Shown one piece after another: positions 1 to 8,231 of a stretch of DNA of 36,776 nucleotides. A model generated the notes under the pieces. The model worked only from the letters and a program-made list of their open reading frames with translations, did no database searches and had not been told where the DNA came from. Position numbers and translations under genes: made by a program. How positions within the stretch are numbered: the first letter of the stretch is position 1; every line of letters starts with the position of its first letter. The stretch is from an uncultured Bacteroidales bacterium (GTDB lineage: Bacteria; Bacteroidota; Bacteroidia; Bacteroidales; Porphyromonadaceae), in contig CAMYPM010000016.1 in NCBI GenBank assembly GCA_947290775.1, forward strand, positions 1 to 36,776, written 5' to 3'.

Positions 1-9
1 CCATCTTTT

Positions 10-62
10 GAAGAGGCATTTGAGTAGCCAAAAGCTTACTTGAGTGCCTCTTCTTCTTTTTT
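10..62 (+). terminator. Rho-independent terminator of a gene left of the window
   Basis: A 9-bp stem GAAGAGGCA (10-18) pairs with TGCCTCTTC (45-53) and is followed by TTCTTTTTT. The inner arms GAGTA/TACTT extend the pairing. No plus-strand gene lies inside the window before it, so it most likely ends a plus-strand transcript entering from the left. Confidence 0.7.
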
Positions 63-812
63 ATTGCACCGCTGCGCTGCCTCTATTCTCTATGAGTATC
101 TTTTGTTGCACGCATTTATGCCTCCTTCATTTATCTATTCTCCCCTCGTTCATCCTTTCCCTCCTTTCCTCAATCGTATCTTCTCTATGCGTACTTGCGT
201 AGCTGCTCTCCCCGAGCATTCATGTTCTGCACACATTCATTCTATGTGCGTACTATTCTCTGGTCGTACTATCTTTTGGGCAAATCTATTGTCTACATGT
301 ATCTATGCTCTGCCCCCACTGCAGGTACCTACTCTTTCCCCTTAGCTGTTCGGGTTGCTTAGCTTTTTACTTTGTATGCCCCTTTTTACCATCTTATCAG
401 GTCTTCTTCTAAATCCTGCCTCCCCTTCTCTCAATATCCTTTCTATTAGCTTTTCTGCTTGACTGCTCTTGTTGCCAGCCCATTGACTTTCCTTTATACG
501 ACAGGGGTTTATCTTACTCTCTGCGCATGAGTAAATGCCACTGCTTTCTTGAAAATATACTTGTCAAGCAGGGCTGTTTTATATATCCCCCACGACACCA
601 TCCCAAAAAGTATTTCTGATATTTGCAATCATACTTTATCCTTTAGAAATGAGAATTTGTTCTAAATGAGAATTAATCTTGATAATTTGGAAGAGTGAAA
701 TGTCCCTCATTGATTATCTCTTTGGAGTGGATACAGTGACTGAGAGAAGTAACAGTATTGCTTTACGAGCCGTAACTAAAATAAAAGTAATTTACAGTGA
801 ATAAGTTTTTCT
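63..812. other. Gene-free region upstream of the HExxH protein gene
   Basis: No convincing gene is seen. The open frame at 40-345 is rich in Cys, Ser, Pro and Leu, starts inside the terminator stem-loop and resembles no family I know. The region is pyrimidine-rich on the plus strand up to about 540. Its only distinct structure is a pair of 11-bp direct repeats at 647-674. I see no tRNA, no insertion-sequence end and no clear TAnnTTTG promoter. Confidence 0.5.
647..674. repeat. Two 11-bp direct repeats, possible operator
   Basis: AAATGAGAATT occurs at 647-657 and again at 664-674, so the copies are 17 bp apart. They lie about 140-165 bp upstream of the start at 813. A binding site for a regulator is possible, but position is the only support. 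Confidence 0.3.
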
Positions 813-2315
813 ATGAGTAGATTAAAACATATGAGAACAGCGTATACGACCCTAGTACTTGCTCTTGTGGCCTCCTTATGTATGCAGGCACAACAAAACA
901 TGTCTACGGACTTCAATGGGCTAACCCTAACGATAAGGCCCTTCTATTCTGACTATGTCGCAAAGATGGATGAAATCCCGGTCGACACATGGAGTGCAAA
1001 CCGATATCTTCATTGTCAATTTATTGAAACTATCCCAAGCTCTCTTATTACGCCAGCAGACACTTTCTTTATTGATCAGGCTCCTGTTAAGATGCTCCCT
1101 TATGGTTGGACGCTAACTGCAGCAGGAGTATTACTTTTGCCCTATATACAAGCAGAATATGTACGAGAGTTTAATCTCGAAAAGTTCCTTGTGGCTCCGG
1201 CCATTCGATGGAAAGAGAATAAGATCTTTTCCGATCGGGCAGTTCTTAGATATACCTATTTGTCTCCTTTTCAAATAAGAATGGACGACTACTATAGTCC
1301 GACGTACTTTCTAATGCCGGAAGAATTGAATTATTTCTTTTCCAGAAAAGGTGTGCCACAGGATTCATTGCGTATCACAGTGGACGTTTCCGATGCGTTG
1401 TTTTATACTCGATCCGATAGACCACTGATTCCCGATACAATAGATCCCGCCTTGAAAAGAATTGATTGTACCGTATCTACAGCTCCATCTATCTTTTTCT
1501 TATATCGTCCTGCTTTTCTTCATAAAGAAAAGACCATTGAGGGGATTGATATTGACGTCCTCTTCCAGCATCTCGATAAGTTGCACAAACTCACAAATGA
1601 AAGTGGAATCAAGCTGGAGCTGGAACTCCTCCCTCTTAAGGACACAGCACCCATAGACAGTGCTATATGCCGACTCCAGCAAATTGTTCCTCCATTGGAT
1701 AAGCTCACGAAGCCATTGGAGTCCTCCCCCACAAAAGTGGATTTAATTGTCTCCAATATGAACCAGTCTTGGGAAGGCATGGGGTTTGTATATGGAAAAG
1801 CTTTCCCATATACCGAAAACAATGTCCTACTGGTTGATCCTGATGATTATTATTCTCGTGTATTAACGCATGAGATGACCCATCTATTCCTCCCTTTTGT
1901 GGAGCCTAATCAAGCCTCCTGGATGTCCTCCGTAGATAAATACACATTAAACGAAGCGCTTGTGGAGTATGTCGCCTGCGTCATTCACAAGGAATATACA
2001 GGAGAAAGCTATTGGGAGGAGAAGGAACGTTATGTTTCGGAGAATGTGGATAGCACTCTGTTGAATGATGTATCGCAAATAGAGGAAGTTACTTACACCG
2101 GGGAAGACAGCAATAGTAGCTATTGGCTATACTACACCTATATTCCTCACTGTATTCATCAGAAAGCATTGGTGAGTGGTGGAGATTGGGCGACAGCAGA
2201 GCGCATTATCTCTATCTACAAACGAGGCCTAGAAACTAATTGGGACGAGGGTACTATGCGCCCCATCCTAAATCAGTTCAAGGACGACTTCGGAATTCAT
2301 TTGAACAATAAATAA
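813..2315 (+). CDS. Secreted putative zinc metallopeptidase-like protein (DUF4932-like)
   Basis: A 500-residue exported protein. The N-terminus has a hydrophobic signal peptide, with likely cleavage near MQA-Q around residue 26; the ATG at 831 (M7) would give an equally good signal peptide and is an alternative start. The central feature is the zinc-binding motif H353-E-M-T-H357, followed 24 residues later by N380-E381 and then E385, which fits a gluzincin-type third ligand. The overall pattern recalls Bacteroidota DUF4932 proteins, which carry an HExxH motif; that assignment is from memory. Substrate is unknown, and activity is inferred from the motif only. The gene stands alone and converges on the peptide transporter operon at a shared terminator. 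Confidence 0.75.
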   Translation: MSRLKHMRTAYTTLVLALVASLCMQAQQNMSTDFNGLTLTIRPFYSDYVAKMDEIPVDTWSANRYLHCQFIETIPSSLITPADTFFIDQAPVKMLPYGWTLTAAGVLLLPYIQAEYVREFNLEKFLVAPAIRWKENKIFSDRAVLRYTYLSPFQIRMDDYYSPTYFLMPEELNYFFSRKGVPQDSLRITVDVSDALFYTRSDRPLIPDTIDPALKRIDCTVSTAPSIFFLYRPAFLHKEKTIEGIDIDVLFQHLDKLHKLTNESGIKLELELLPLKDTAPIDSAICRLQQIVPPLDKLTKPLESSPTKVDLIVSNMNQSWEGMGFVYGKAFPYTENNVLLVDPDDYYSRVLTHEMTHLFLPFVEPNQASWMSSVDKYTLNEALVEYVACVIHKEYTGESYWEEKERYVSENVDSTLLNDVSQIEEVTYTGEDSNSSYWLYYTYIPHCIHQKALVSGGDWATAERIISIYKRGLETNWDEGTMRPILNQFKDDFGIHLNNK

Positions 2316-2530
2316 ACACACTGAAAGACTTCATCCCGGGGAGTGCATTTGTAGTCAAGAGTTCTTCTCCATAAATGAGGAAGCATCTTCACTTTTACTC
2401 ATAAGGCATGAAGATTAACTTCAAGTTGACTAATGCTCTAATAGGGCAGTCAAGTTGAGTTTCAGAAGGTATATGACTCGTCATTAGAACTACTTCTACT
2501 GCATTCGTATAAGGGTGAAGGAAAAGAAAA

Positions 2531-2565
2531 AGAGCTGCATGAATTACTCATGCAGCTCTTTTTTT
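2531..2565. terminator. Bidirectional terminator
   Basis: A perfect 12-bp stem AGAGCTGCATGA (2531-2542) pairs with TCATGCAGCTCT (2548-2559) around a 5-nt loop. A T-run follows on the plus strand and an A-rich run precedes the stem, so it can serve both the plus-strand gene ending at 2315 and the minus-strand transporter ending at 2593. Confidence 0.85.
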
Positions 2566-2592
2566 ATTAGGTTTCCGTTAATGTGGAAACGA

Positions 2593-4575
2593 TTATTGCG
2601 TTACTCTCTCTAATCGTTTCATTACGGAGAAGATGAATGCAGCTGAAAGCAGGCAGCAAGCAATCAGGATTCCCCAGAAGGCCACCAAAGACATCTTATC
2701 CCAAAGCGAGCCCATAACACCTACGAGCAAGTTACCTACAGCGGTAGCGGCAAGCCATCCGCCCTGCATCAAGCCGGCATACTGTGGAGGTGCTACTTTG
2801 GAAACAAATGACAATCCCATCGGACTCAAGAACAGTTCGGCAAGCGTCAGTACGAAATAGGTACCGATAAGCGCATTCGGGGATACGAGTGTGCTACTGG
2901 TTCCTTGCAACGTACTCGGTGCGGGCAGCCCAACGGAAGTGAACAGCAGCACCAAAAAGCCGACGGCTGCCAGTAACATACCGATACCGATTTTGCGCGG
3001 TGCCGAAGGTTCTTTGCCTTTGCGTGCCAAAGCTGTGAATATACCTACCGTAACCGGAGTAAGCAAGATGATAAAGAACGGGTTGAATTGCTGGAAGATC
3101 TGCGGTGTAATATTAACGAGCGGTTCGGTAATCGTTCTGATGTCTACAAAATATCCGGCAATTAATAGTATTATACCGGCTATTATCAGCCAAATACCTG
3201 TCTTTGCATTCTTCTTTCCGCCCAACAGGCCAAAGGTAGATAGGTAGATCCCATACATAAAGACGATAAACGGTATAAGGATAGCGAGGGAGAATGCCAT
3301 ATATTGGCTACTCGAAACCTTGCTGACCGTATAGTCTCGTGCAAAGAATGTCATGGTTAATCCATTTTGATGGAACGACATCCAGAAGAAAATTACCACT
3401 ACGAACACCAGACCTAAGGCGATAAGGCGTTCGCGAACTTCCTGCTTTGACATAGCCGGAACATCCGTTTTACCTTGCGCTTCAGCTGCCGCCTTAGCTT
3501 GTTTCGCTGTTACATCTACCGCTTTCCACGTGCTGCGGAAGATAATGAATATCAGGATGGAGAAAATCAAACTGATACAGGCAACAAAGAATGCCAAGCT
3601 ATAAGAGTGTGACAGTGTAGCGGTAACATACTTTTCACCGAATGCCTTCGGGAAATCACCGGTAGCATCTGCCCCCACAATACTTACCGGCACTTCTGCT
3701 TGTGCTACTCTGTCGCGAATAGCTTGCTGCGCAGGCGCATCTTCAGGATTCTTGCTTTGCAGAAGATTGTAGTCCTCTTTAGTAACCATCAGTACCGGAT
3801 CGGTAATAGCTTTGCTTTCCGTATACTGGTGCAAGCCGGCGATCTTCAAATTCAGCAGCACCTCGGCCTCGTCCTCGGGGAACATAACGCCCTCTTTCTT
3901 TTTAGCAGCTTTAATCTTGTGTGCTTGTTCTTCTGCAGAAAGAGCATCAAATCCTTGGTGCTGTGCAGCGTATTCGCTGATAAACGTTGCTTCGTCTACT
4001 GTTTTGTCGTTCAATTTGACGTAGTTGTTCGGTATGGACGCATCGTAATAGAACTGTTCGCGACCGAGGATTGAGTTCGTAATTGCATTACCCACGCTAG
4101 GCGCAAAGAAAGCACCAATATTGATGAACATATAGAATATGGAAAATGCCATATCTCTGTTCTTGGAATAAGCGGGGTTATCGTACAATTTACCCACAAG
4201 TGCCTGCAAATTACCCTTAAAGAGTCCTGTTCCGCAGGAAATGAGGATAAGTGCGATAAACATTACCGTCAATCCAGCAGCAGCTGTGCCTAAAGGTAGC
4301 CCCAAAATGAGGTAACCTGCGAACATAATGCTTATCCCGATCAGAATAGTCTTGCCATATCCAAGCCATTTGTCAGCGATGATACCGCCAAAAACAGGCA
4401 AGAAATAGATGAGTGCAAGGAAGCTCCCGTAGATAACACTGGTTACGGCAGACGAAAAGCCGAACTTCGCCTGCAAATAGAGCGTTAGTATGGCTATCAT
4501 AGTATAATAGCCGAAACGCTCACCCATATTGGCTAACGCCAACACAATTAATCCTTTTGGATGATTCTTAAACAT
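2593..4575 (-). CDS. POT/PTR-family proton-coupled peptide transporter
   Basis: A 660-residue major facilitator of the proton-dependent oligopeptide transporter family, which imports di- and tripeptides across the inner membrane. Visible marks are an N-terminal GERFGYY segment (E19, R20), the FGGIIADK loop after TM2 (residues 62-69) and the family signature FSIFYMFINIG at 144-154. Two features stand out. The first Glu of the usual ExxERF proton-coupling motif is replaced by Asn16. A hydrophilic segment of about 145 residues (roughly 175-320) sits between TM5 and TM6, where the loop should face the periplasm. The gene lies 44 bp downstream of the DUF4831 gene on the same strand and is probably cotranscribed with it. 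Peptide uptake would suit an amino-acid-fermenting lifestyle, which is an inference. Confidence 0.92.
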   Translation of the reverse strand: MFKNHPKGLIVLALANMGERFGYYTMIAILTLYLQAKFGFSSAVTSVIYGSFLALIYFLPVFGGIIADKWLGYGKTILIGISIMFAGYLILGLPLGTAAAGLTVMFIALILISCGTGLFKGNLQALVGKLYDNPAYSKNRDMAFSIFYMFINIGAFFAPSVGNAITNSILGREQFYYDASIPNNYVKLNDKTVDEATFISEYAAQHQGFDALSAEEQAHKIKAAKKKEGVMFPEDEAEVLLNLKIAGLHQYTESKAITDPVLMVTKEDYNLLQSKNPEDAPAQQAIRDRVAQAEVPVSIVGADATGDFPKAFGEKYVTATLSHSYSLAFFVACISLIFSILIFIIFRSTWKAVDVTAKQAKAAAEAQGKTDVPAMSKQEVRERLIALGLVFVVVIFFWMSFHQNGLTMTFFARDYTVSKVSSSQYMAFSLAILIPFIVFMYGIYLSTFGLLGGKKNAKTGIWLIIAGIILLIAGYFVDIRTITEPLVNITPQIFQQFNPFFIILLTPVTVGIFTALARKGKEPSAPRKIGIGMLLAAVGFLVLLFTSVGLPAPSTLQGTSSTLVSPNALIGTYFVLTLAELFLSPMGLSFVSKVAPPQYAGLMQGGWLAATAVGNLLVGVMGSLWDKMSLVAFWGILIACCLLSAAFIFSVMKRLERVTQ

Positions 4576-4619
4576 ATTATAGTCAGTTAATATTGTGTTT
4601 GCTGTTGTCTATCTGTTGT

Positions 4620-5717
4620 CTATTGCTCCGTTGCCTCTCTTATATCTATGAGAGCTCCGGTAGTTATGTCAAACTGCACTGCCAGATTGCTATTCCGACT
4701 GCGTCCCATACGCATTGAAAGAGAGCGCTTTGTGCCAAATTGTGTTAAGACGAGCTCTTTTTCCGCTATGAGTAGATCCGATTGATAGAGGCTTACTTGA
4801 GCTTGTCCCGGCACATTGTATATGATTCCCTTGAGTTTTGATAGGTCTTTCTCTTCTTCAGGCGACAACGCAGCCTCCATAATGGAAGAGTATCTCAAAG
4901 TAATAAGCTCACCTTTGTGCATCTTTGTACCTATAAACCCATTTTCTTTGGAGAAGCGGGTAAGGGCTAGGGGAGTAGTGGCTTTATCAGGTAAGACCCT
5001 GAATCGCTTGATGTATTTATGTGTGCTCTCCGTTCCATAAAAAAGAGCTTCAATAGAGGCTATCTGAGATTGTAGCGTACTTACCATAAGTCGGAAAGCT
5101 TCACCCTCATGCGGGGCATTCTCTGCTTTGCCACTAATCAGCAACTGTAGATTCTCTTTTAGGTCAAAGAGTGTTTGTGCCGCTATTTCGGCACGCTTAG
5201 CTTCAGAAGTAGCAAACCCATACTCAGTAGGAAAAACAGGGTCAATCTTTGTTTCTTTCGTTTGCAGCTCTTGGGTATAGTCTGTTTCACTCTTGGTGGG
5301 AAGTATAGCCGGGGTCGCATTGATGGCGGCTAATATGCCTTCACGTGTGAGCGATAGATAGCTGGAAGCAGTCTGAGGGCGAAACTCAACGGTATAGATT
5401 TCCTCTTCGTTTACGATGCCTTCCGTAGCTATTTCTGCTAAGGTTAGTTTATTCTCTTTTGATGCTTGCTCAGTAGCCTTTCTCCCAAGGAGTAGCTCTG
5501 CGTAGCGGGCATAGCAACCCGGGGTGAAAAGCACCTCCTCGGCATGGAGCGTTATGACGATACGTGTTTTAGGTAAAAAATAGGTAATACCTTTCTCCTT
5601 CACGTCTACGGAGTAGATGCGTCTTGTTACCTCTTGTGCTGAGAGTGTGCCAAACGTGCCAAGTAGTAATAAAAATAGACTTGCAATCGTGCACACATAA
5701 TATCTATTGACCTTCAT
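4620..5717 (-). CDS. DUF4831 family exported protein
   Basis: A 365-residue protein with a clear signal peptide (hydrophobic residues about 9-25, likely cleavage after LSA around residue 27). The start of the mature part, with YFLPKT, a PGCYARYAELLLG-type stretch and a following IVNEEEIYTVEF region, matches what I know of DUF4831, a Bacteroidota family of unknown function usually predicted to be periplasmic or outer-membrane associated. It is the first gene of a probable two-gene operon with the peptide transporter. No catalytic motif is apparent, and I do not assign a function. Confidence 0.8.
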   Translation of the reverse strand: MKVNRYYVCTIASLFLLLLGTFGTLSAQEVTRRIYSVDVKEKGITYFLPKTRIVITLHAEEVLFTPGCYARYAELLLGRKATEQASKENKLTLAEIATEGIVNEEEIYTVEFRPQTASSYLSLTREGILAAINATPAILPTKSETDYTQELQTKETKIDPVFPTEYGFATSEAKRAEIAAQTLFDLKENLQLLISGKAENAPHEGEAFRLMVSTLQSQIASIEALFYGTESTHKYIKRFRVLPDKATTPLALTRFSKENGFIGTKMHKGELITLRYSSIMEAALSPEEEKDLSKLKGIIYNVPGQAQVSLYQSDLLIAEKELVLTQFGTKRSLSMRMGRSRNSNLAVQFDITTGALIDIREATEQ

Positions 5718-5742
5718 TGACTACAAAACTAACTCTTTTTAC

Positions 5743-5756
5743 TGACATTATTGTCA
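5743..5756. promoter_or_regulatory. Palindrome upstream of the DUF4831 gene
   Basis: TGACA (5743-5747) and TGTCA (5752-5756) form an inverted repeat around TTAT. It sits 26 bp upstream of the minus-strand start at 5717, a plausible place for an operator. No regulator is known. Confidence 0.25.
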
Positions 5757-5862
5757 ATTTATAGTACCCTTCTTTGTGTTTAAGGAACTTCTACGGGCAA
5801 GGTTTTTTTTGCGGAATGCGCCCTGATATACGATCAATCATTTTTCAATAGGTCATCATGTA

Positions 5863-5902
5863 GAAAAAAAAGATGCCCCCTTCCAGCAAGTGGAAAGGGG
5901 GC
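5863..5902 (-). terminator. Terminator of the sigma/anti-sigma/DUF4252 operon
   Basis: Read on the minus strand, a GC-rich stem (5891-5902 with 5875-5885, one bulged base, loop GCAAG or its complement) is followed by a T-run at about 5870-5864. It lies about 120 bp past the stop codon at 6022. Confidence 0.85.
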
Positions 5903-6021
5903 CCTTTCAGTATTGAAAAACAGTACTTATTGTCGAGCTATATGGCATACATCACGTACTTAAACAGCTCATTTATAGAAGAATACGAAAAAGAATTTTG
6001 TCTTTGTCTCAAAGAAATAAT

Positions 6022-6558
6022 TTACTTTCTATTGGACTTATTGCGTTGCGATTGCCTTTTTCCGCCTTGTGTACCCTTTACAGCTTCTTCAATCTGAGTA
6101 CGCGTAAAACTGCCATTCAGATCTATGGCTACGAAGTTATCCGGCTCATCCACTATAAGGTAAAGGTTTTTCGCTTTATTGCCTTTCATTCGCCCTACGA
6201 AGTATACGCTTGTATCACTATCTTTATAAGAAAACAGCCTTTCAAAAAGCTTGTTGCTCTCTTCGAGTGCTGGTGCAAATGTTTTACGTAAAACACGCAT
6301 TTGCTCCAATATGTCGGATGAGTAGATGTAGATGTAGCTAACTTCTCTCATCAACTGAGCCAATCCGGGTATATCGCTATTTGCTCCGGTAAATTCCAAG
6401 TTGCTGTTCTTTATCATAGTGGGCGATAAATACACTACGGTAACACCACTAATATTCTGCAGTGCCTTTACGTTAATTTCTTGCTGTGCACTAGCGTTTC
6501 CGCTAGACAAAAGGCATAGCATGGTAACCAAACTTATGAAATGTGTAATTTGTCTCAT
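6022..6558 (-). CDS. DUF4252 domain-containing exported protein
   Basis: A 178-residue protein with a signal peptide (about residues 1-24, ending NASAQ) and a basic, Lys/Arg-rich tail of about 15 residues. The body (about 30-165), with a VVYLSPTMI strand and the run ILEQMRVLRK, looks like DUF4252, a Bacteroidota family often encoded next to an ECF sigma factor and its membrane partner. That is the arrangement here: 20 bp separate it from the anti-sigma-like gene. It may be the envelope-side component or target of the sigma system. Its biochemical role is unknown. Confidence 0.75.
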   Translation of the reverse strand: MRQITHFISLVTMLCLLSSGNASAQQEINVKALQNISGVTVVYLSPTMIKNSNLEFTGANSDIPGLAQLMREVSYIYIYSSDILEQMRVLRKTFAPALEESNKLFERLFSYKDSDTSVYFVGRMKGNKAKNLYLIVDEPDNFVAIDLNGSFTRTQIEEAVKGTQGGKRQSQRNKSNRK

Positions 6559-6578
6559 TTTGTATATAGCGGTTGTTG

Positions 6579-7103
6579 TTATTCGTTTACTTCTGTGTAT
6601 CCGGCCGGATCAGCGAATACTTGGAGTTGGTCAAGTGAAGCGTTGATCAGATTGTCCGTTTCGTTTAGGTGCTGATAAAGAGCCTCTCGTTGCGTTATAC
6701 TTTCTTGAAAGCAGTCGTGTAGCATTCGGTAGGCTCTTTCGGCTTGATCGTTTACATCTGCTTGGTAGAGAGGAACGCCATTTATGGTACTTTGGTTCAT
6801 CTTGCGAAGAGAGTGTGTCAAGTACCCACTGCCTCCCAAAAGAATAATCGCAGACGCTGCAACTATTAGATATTGTCGCAGGTGAAACTTTAATGTTTTG
6901 GGCCTTAGCTGTTCGGCTTCGGCCATCATGCCTTCAATTACAGCGAGCTCCTGTCGATAGCGACTCTCTTTGGGTTGACCGAGTAAGAGTAAGTGAAGAC
7001 GGAGCTCCTCCTCAGGAGTAGTCTCCCCCTCCCAATAGCGATCCAATAGCTCTTGTAAAGACTCTATGGGTGCTACCTTTACTTCTTGCTTTGCTTCGTT
7101 CAT
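6579..7103 (-). CDS. Probable anti-sigma factor, single-pass membrane protein
   Basis: A 174-residue protein with an N-terminal cytoplasmic part (about 1-77) that includes an LLDRYWEGETTPEEE stretch typical of short anti-sigma-like proteins, one transmembrane helix at about 78-95, and a periplasmic tail of about 75 residues. Its ATG overlaps the sigma-factor stop codon as ATGA (7100-7103), which suggests translational coupling. Sequence conservation in this group is weak, so the role rests on architecture and position: it would bind the ECF sigma factor at the inner membrane until an envelope signal releases it. Confidence 0.7.
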   Translation of the reverse strand: MNEAKQEVKVAPIESLQELLDRYWEGETTPEEELRLHLLLLGQPKESRYRQELAVIEGMMAEAEQLRPKTLKFHLRQYLIVAASAIILLGGSGYLTHSLRKMNQSTINGVPLYQADVNDQAERAYRMLHDCFQESITQREALYQHLNETDNLINASLDQLQVFADPAGYTEVNE

Positions 7104-7642
7104 CTCTTATTCTCTTTTTCTTTGTTTGTTTCATCCAACAGTAGGCTGCGGGCTTCTTTTCTGAGTCGGCTCAGTGCACTACGTACAGTGCTCTCTTCAA
7201 GACCTAAGCGGTCGGCTGTTTCTTGGTTACTCAGCATCTCATACTGGCGCATCCTAAATATACTGCGTTGGGGTTCTTTTAATTCTGAAACCCACTTTTT
7301 GAGCTTCTCCTCTTTTTCTTGTGCAACCAACTGTTCATGCGGGTCGCTCCACGCATCGGCGAGCACTTCTACCTGTGTGCTGTCAAGATCGCTCTTCAGT
7401 TGTGAAGCAGGGCTCTTTAGTTTGTCTAAGCAATGATTGCGCGCTACACGTATCGCGTATGCTTTGGGACTACGTACCTCATCAAGTCTTTCCCTTTCCT
7501 CCCAGAGCTTTAGGTATATATCTTGCACCATATCTTCCGCTCCACTATCATTTTTGAGCATGGAGAGACAGACTCGCTCGATCAAGCTGCGTAATGGAAG
7601 AAATGTTTTTGTAAAGGTGGCTCCGTTCATTACACTTTCCAT
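7100..7642 (-). CDS. ECF-type RNA polymerase sigma factor
   Basis: A sigma-70 family factor of 180 residues from the start chosen here. Region 2 is visible in GAEDMVQDIYLKLWEE and the following RSPKAYAIRVARN. Region 4 is visible in EPQRSIFRMRQYE and a helix-turn-helix at NQETADRLGLEESTVRSALS. The frame is open further upstream to a TTG at 7789, but that codon overlaps the minus-strand TACCTTTG box at 7787-7794. The ATG at 7642 (or 7630) therefore fits better and gives the usual ECF length. It is the first gene of a three-gene operon with a likely anti-sigma factor and a DUF4252 protein. It would respond to an envelope signal; the regulon is unknown. Confidence 0.9.
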   Translation of the reverse strand: MESVMNGATFTKTFLPLRSLIERVCLSMLKNDSGAEDMVQDIYLKLWEERERLDEVRSPKAYAIRVARNHCLDKLKSPASQLKSDLDSTQVEVLADAWSDPHEQLVAQEKEEKLKKWVSELKEPQRSIFRMRQYEMLSNQETADRLGLEESTVRSALSRLRKEARSLLLDETNKEKENKR

Positions 7643-7786
7643 TAGCACTTTATAAGGATGGGTAGTCCTTGGTTGTTTGCATCTTGCTTTGCTCTTTCTC
7701 TTCTTTACTATGGGCCCTTTCTTTCGCCCCTCTACTGATAAGACGAAGAAAGAGGGGATTTGTTGCATGCTGCCCTTGTCAAATTT

Positions 7787-7794
7787 CAAAGGTA
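7787..7794 (-). promoter_or_regulatory. TAnnTTTG -7 box of the sigma operon
   Basis: On the minus strand the octamer reads TACCTTTG, matching the Bacteroidota sigma-A -7 consensus. Transcription would begin near 7780 and leave a leader of about 140 nt before the ATG at 7642. Confidence 0.55.
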
Positions 7795-7893
7795 ATGATC
7801 AGAGTACTCTGAATATACTATTTATAGGAAGGGTCTTCCTTATGATTTGTGAGGCTCTTGAGTGGGTGACATTTTTATCTGTATGTATTAAGA

Positions 7894-7959
7894 GAAACAT
7901 CTGTACCTTTTAATGGAAACATCTATATCTTTTGTTTGAAAGATCTGTACCTTTTGAAG
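7894..7959. repeat. Three tandem 22-bp repeats
   Basis: Three units begin at exactly 22-bp intervals (7894, 7916, 7938). The shared core is GAAACATCTGTACCTTTT; unit 2 has ATAT in place of GTAC and unit 3 has AAAG in place of AAAC. A weaker fourth unit, sharing ATCTGTA and TTAA, lies just before at 7872. The 22-bp period is two helical turns, so proteins bound to each unit would sit on one face of the DNA. The unit contains TACCTTTT, close to the -7 box. Confidence 0.75.
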
Positions 7960-8020
7960 TAAGTCGCTTAACTTAATGATGAGAAAAATATCGGCTTTAG
8001 ATAAGAGCGTGTTATGAATG

Positions 8021-8032
8021 TACCTTAAGGTA
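8021..8032. promoter_or_regulatory. 12-bp perfect palindrome
   Basis: TACCTTAAGGTA is self-complementary and followed by a T-rich stretch. It lies about 190 bp upstream of the ATPase promoter and shares TACCTT with the 22-bp repeats. Possible operator; no partner known. Confidence 0.35.
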
Positions 8033-8212
8033 TCTTTTTCTCTGTAATACGAATATTATATTATACACTTTGTTGTGTTATGTTTTAGAAGGTCGTCGTA
8101 TTGTGCGGTTCTTCTTTGTTTTGATAAATTTTGCTTCTTTAAGGCAGTACGTGATGAATGCACTGATTGATAGAACGCTCATTGAGAGTGAGGATTTGTG
8201 CTTAATATTTAC

Positions 8213-8220
8213 TATCTTTG
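8213..8220 (+). promoter_or_regulatory. TAnnTTTG -7 box of the A/V-type ATPase operon
   Basis: The octamer TATCTTTG fits the Bacteroidota -7 consensus. A TTTG lies upstream near 8195, but its spacing is shorter than usual. The start site would be near 8227, giving a leader of about 90 nt to the ATG at 8317. Confidence 0.6.
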
Positions 8221-8231
8221 CGGTGAAATAT

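Larger units (their letters stand above)
5718..6021. other. Intergenic region between the DUF4252 and DUF4831 genes
   Basis: About 300 bp. It contains the sigma-operon terminator at 5863-5902 and a small palindrome at 5743-5756. Otherwise no gene or repeat is visible; the short frame at 5873-6097 runs through the terminator and into the antisense strand of the DUF4252 gene. Confidence 0.5.

Noticed and set aside
40..345. Open frame of 101 residues at the left edge
   Set aside because: It starts inside a terminator hairpin, has a low-complexity Cys/Ser/Pro-rich composition and no family resemblance.
5873..6097. Open frame of 74 residues on the plus strand
   Set aside because: It begins in the terminator stem of the sigma operon and runs into the antisense strand of the DUF4252 gene.
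7643..7789. N-terminal extension of the sigma factor to a TTG at 7789
   Set aside because: The TTG overlaps a TACCTTTG promoter box, and the added residues are unlike any ECF sigma factor.
7894..7959. Tandem 22-bp repeats as a CRISPR array
   Set aside because: The units are directly adjacent, with at most 4-bp gaps outside the 18-bp core, and there are no spacers or cas genes.
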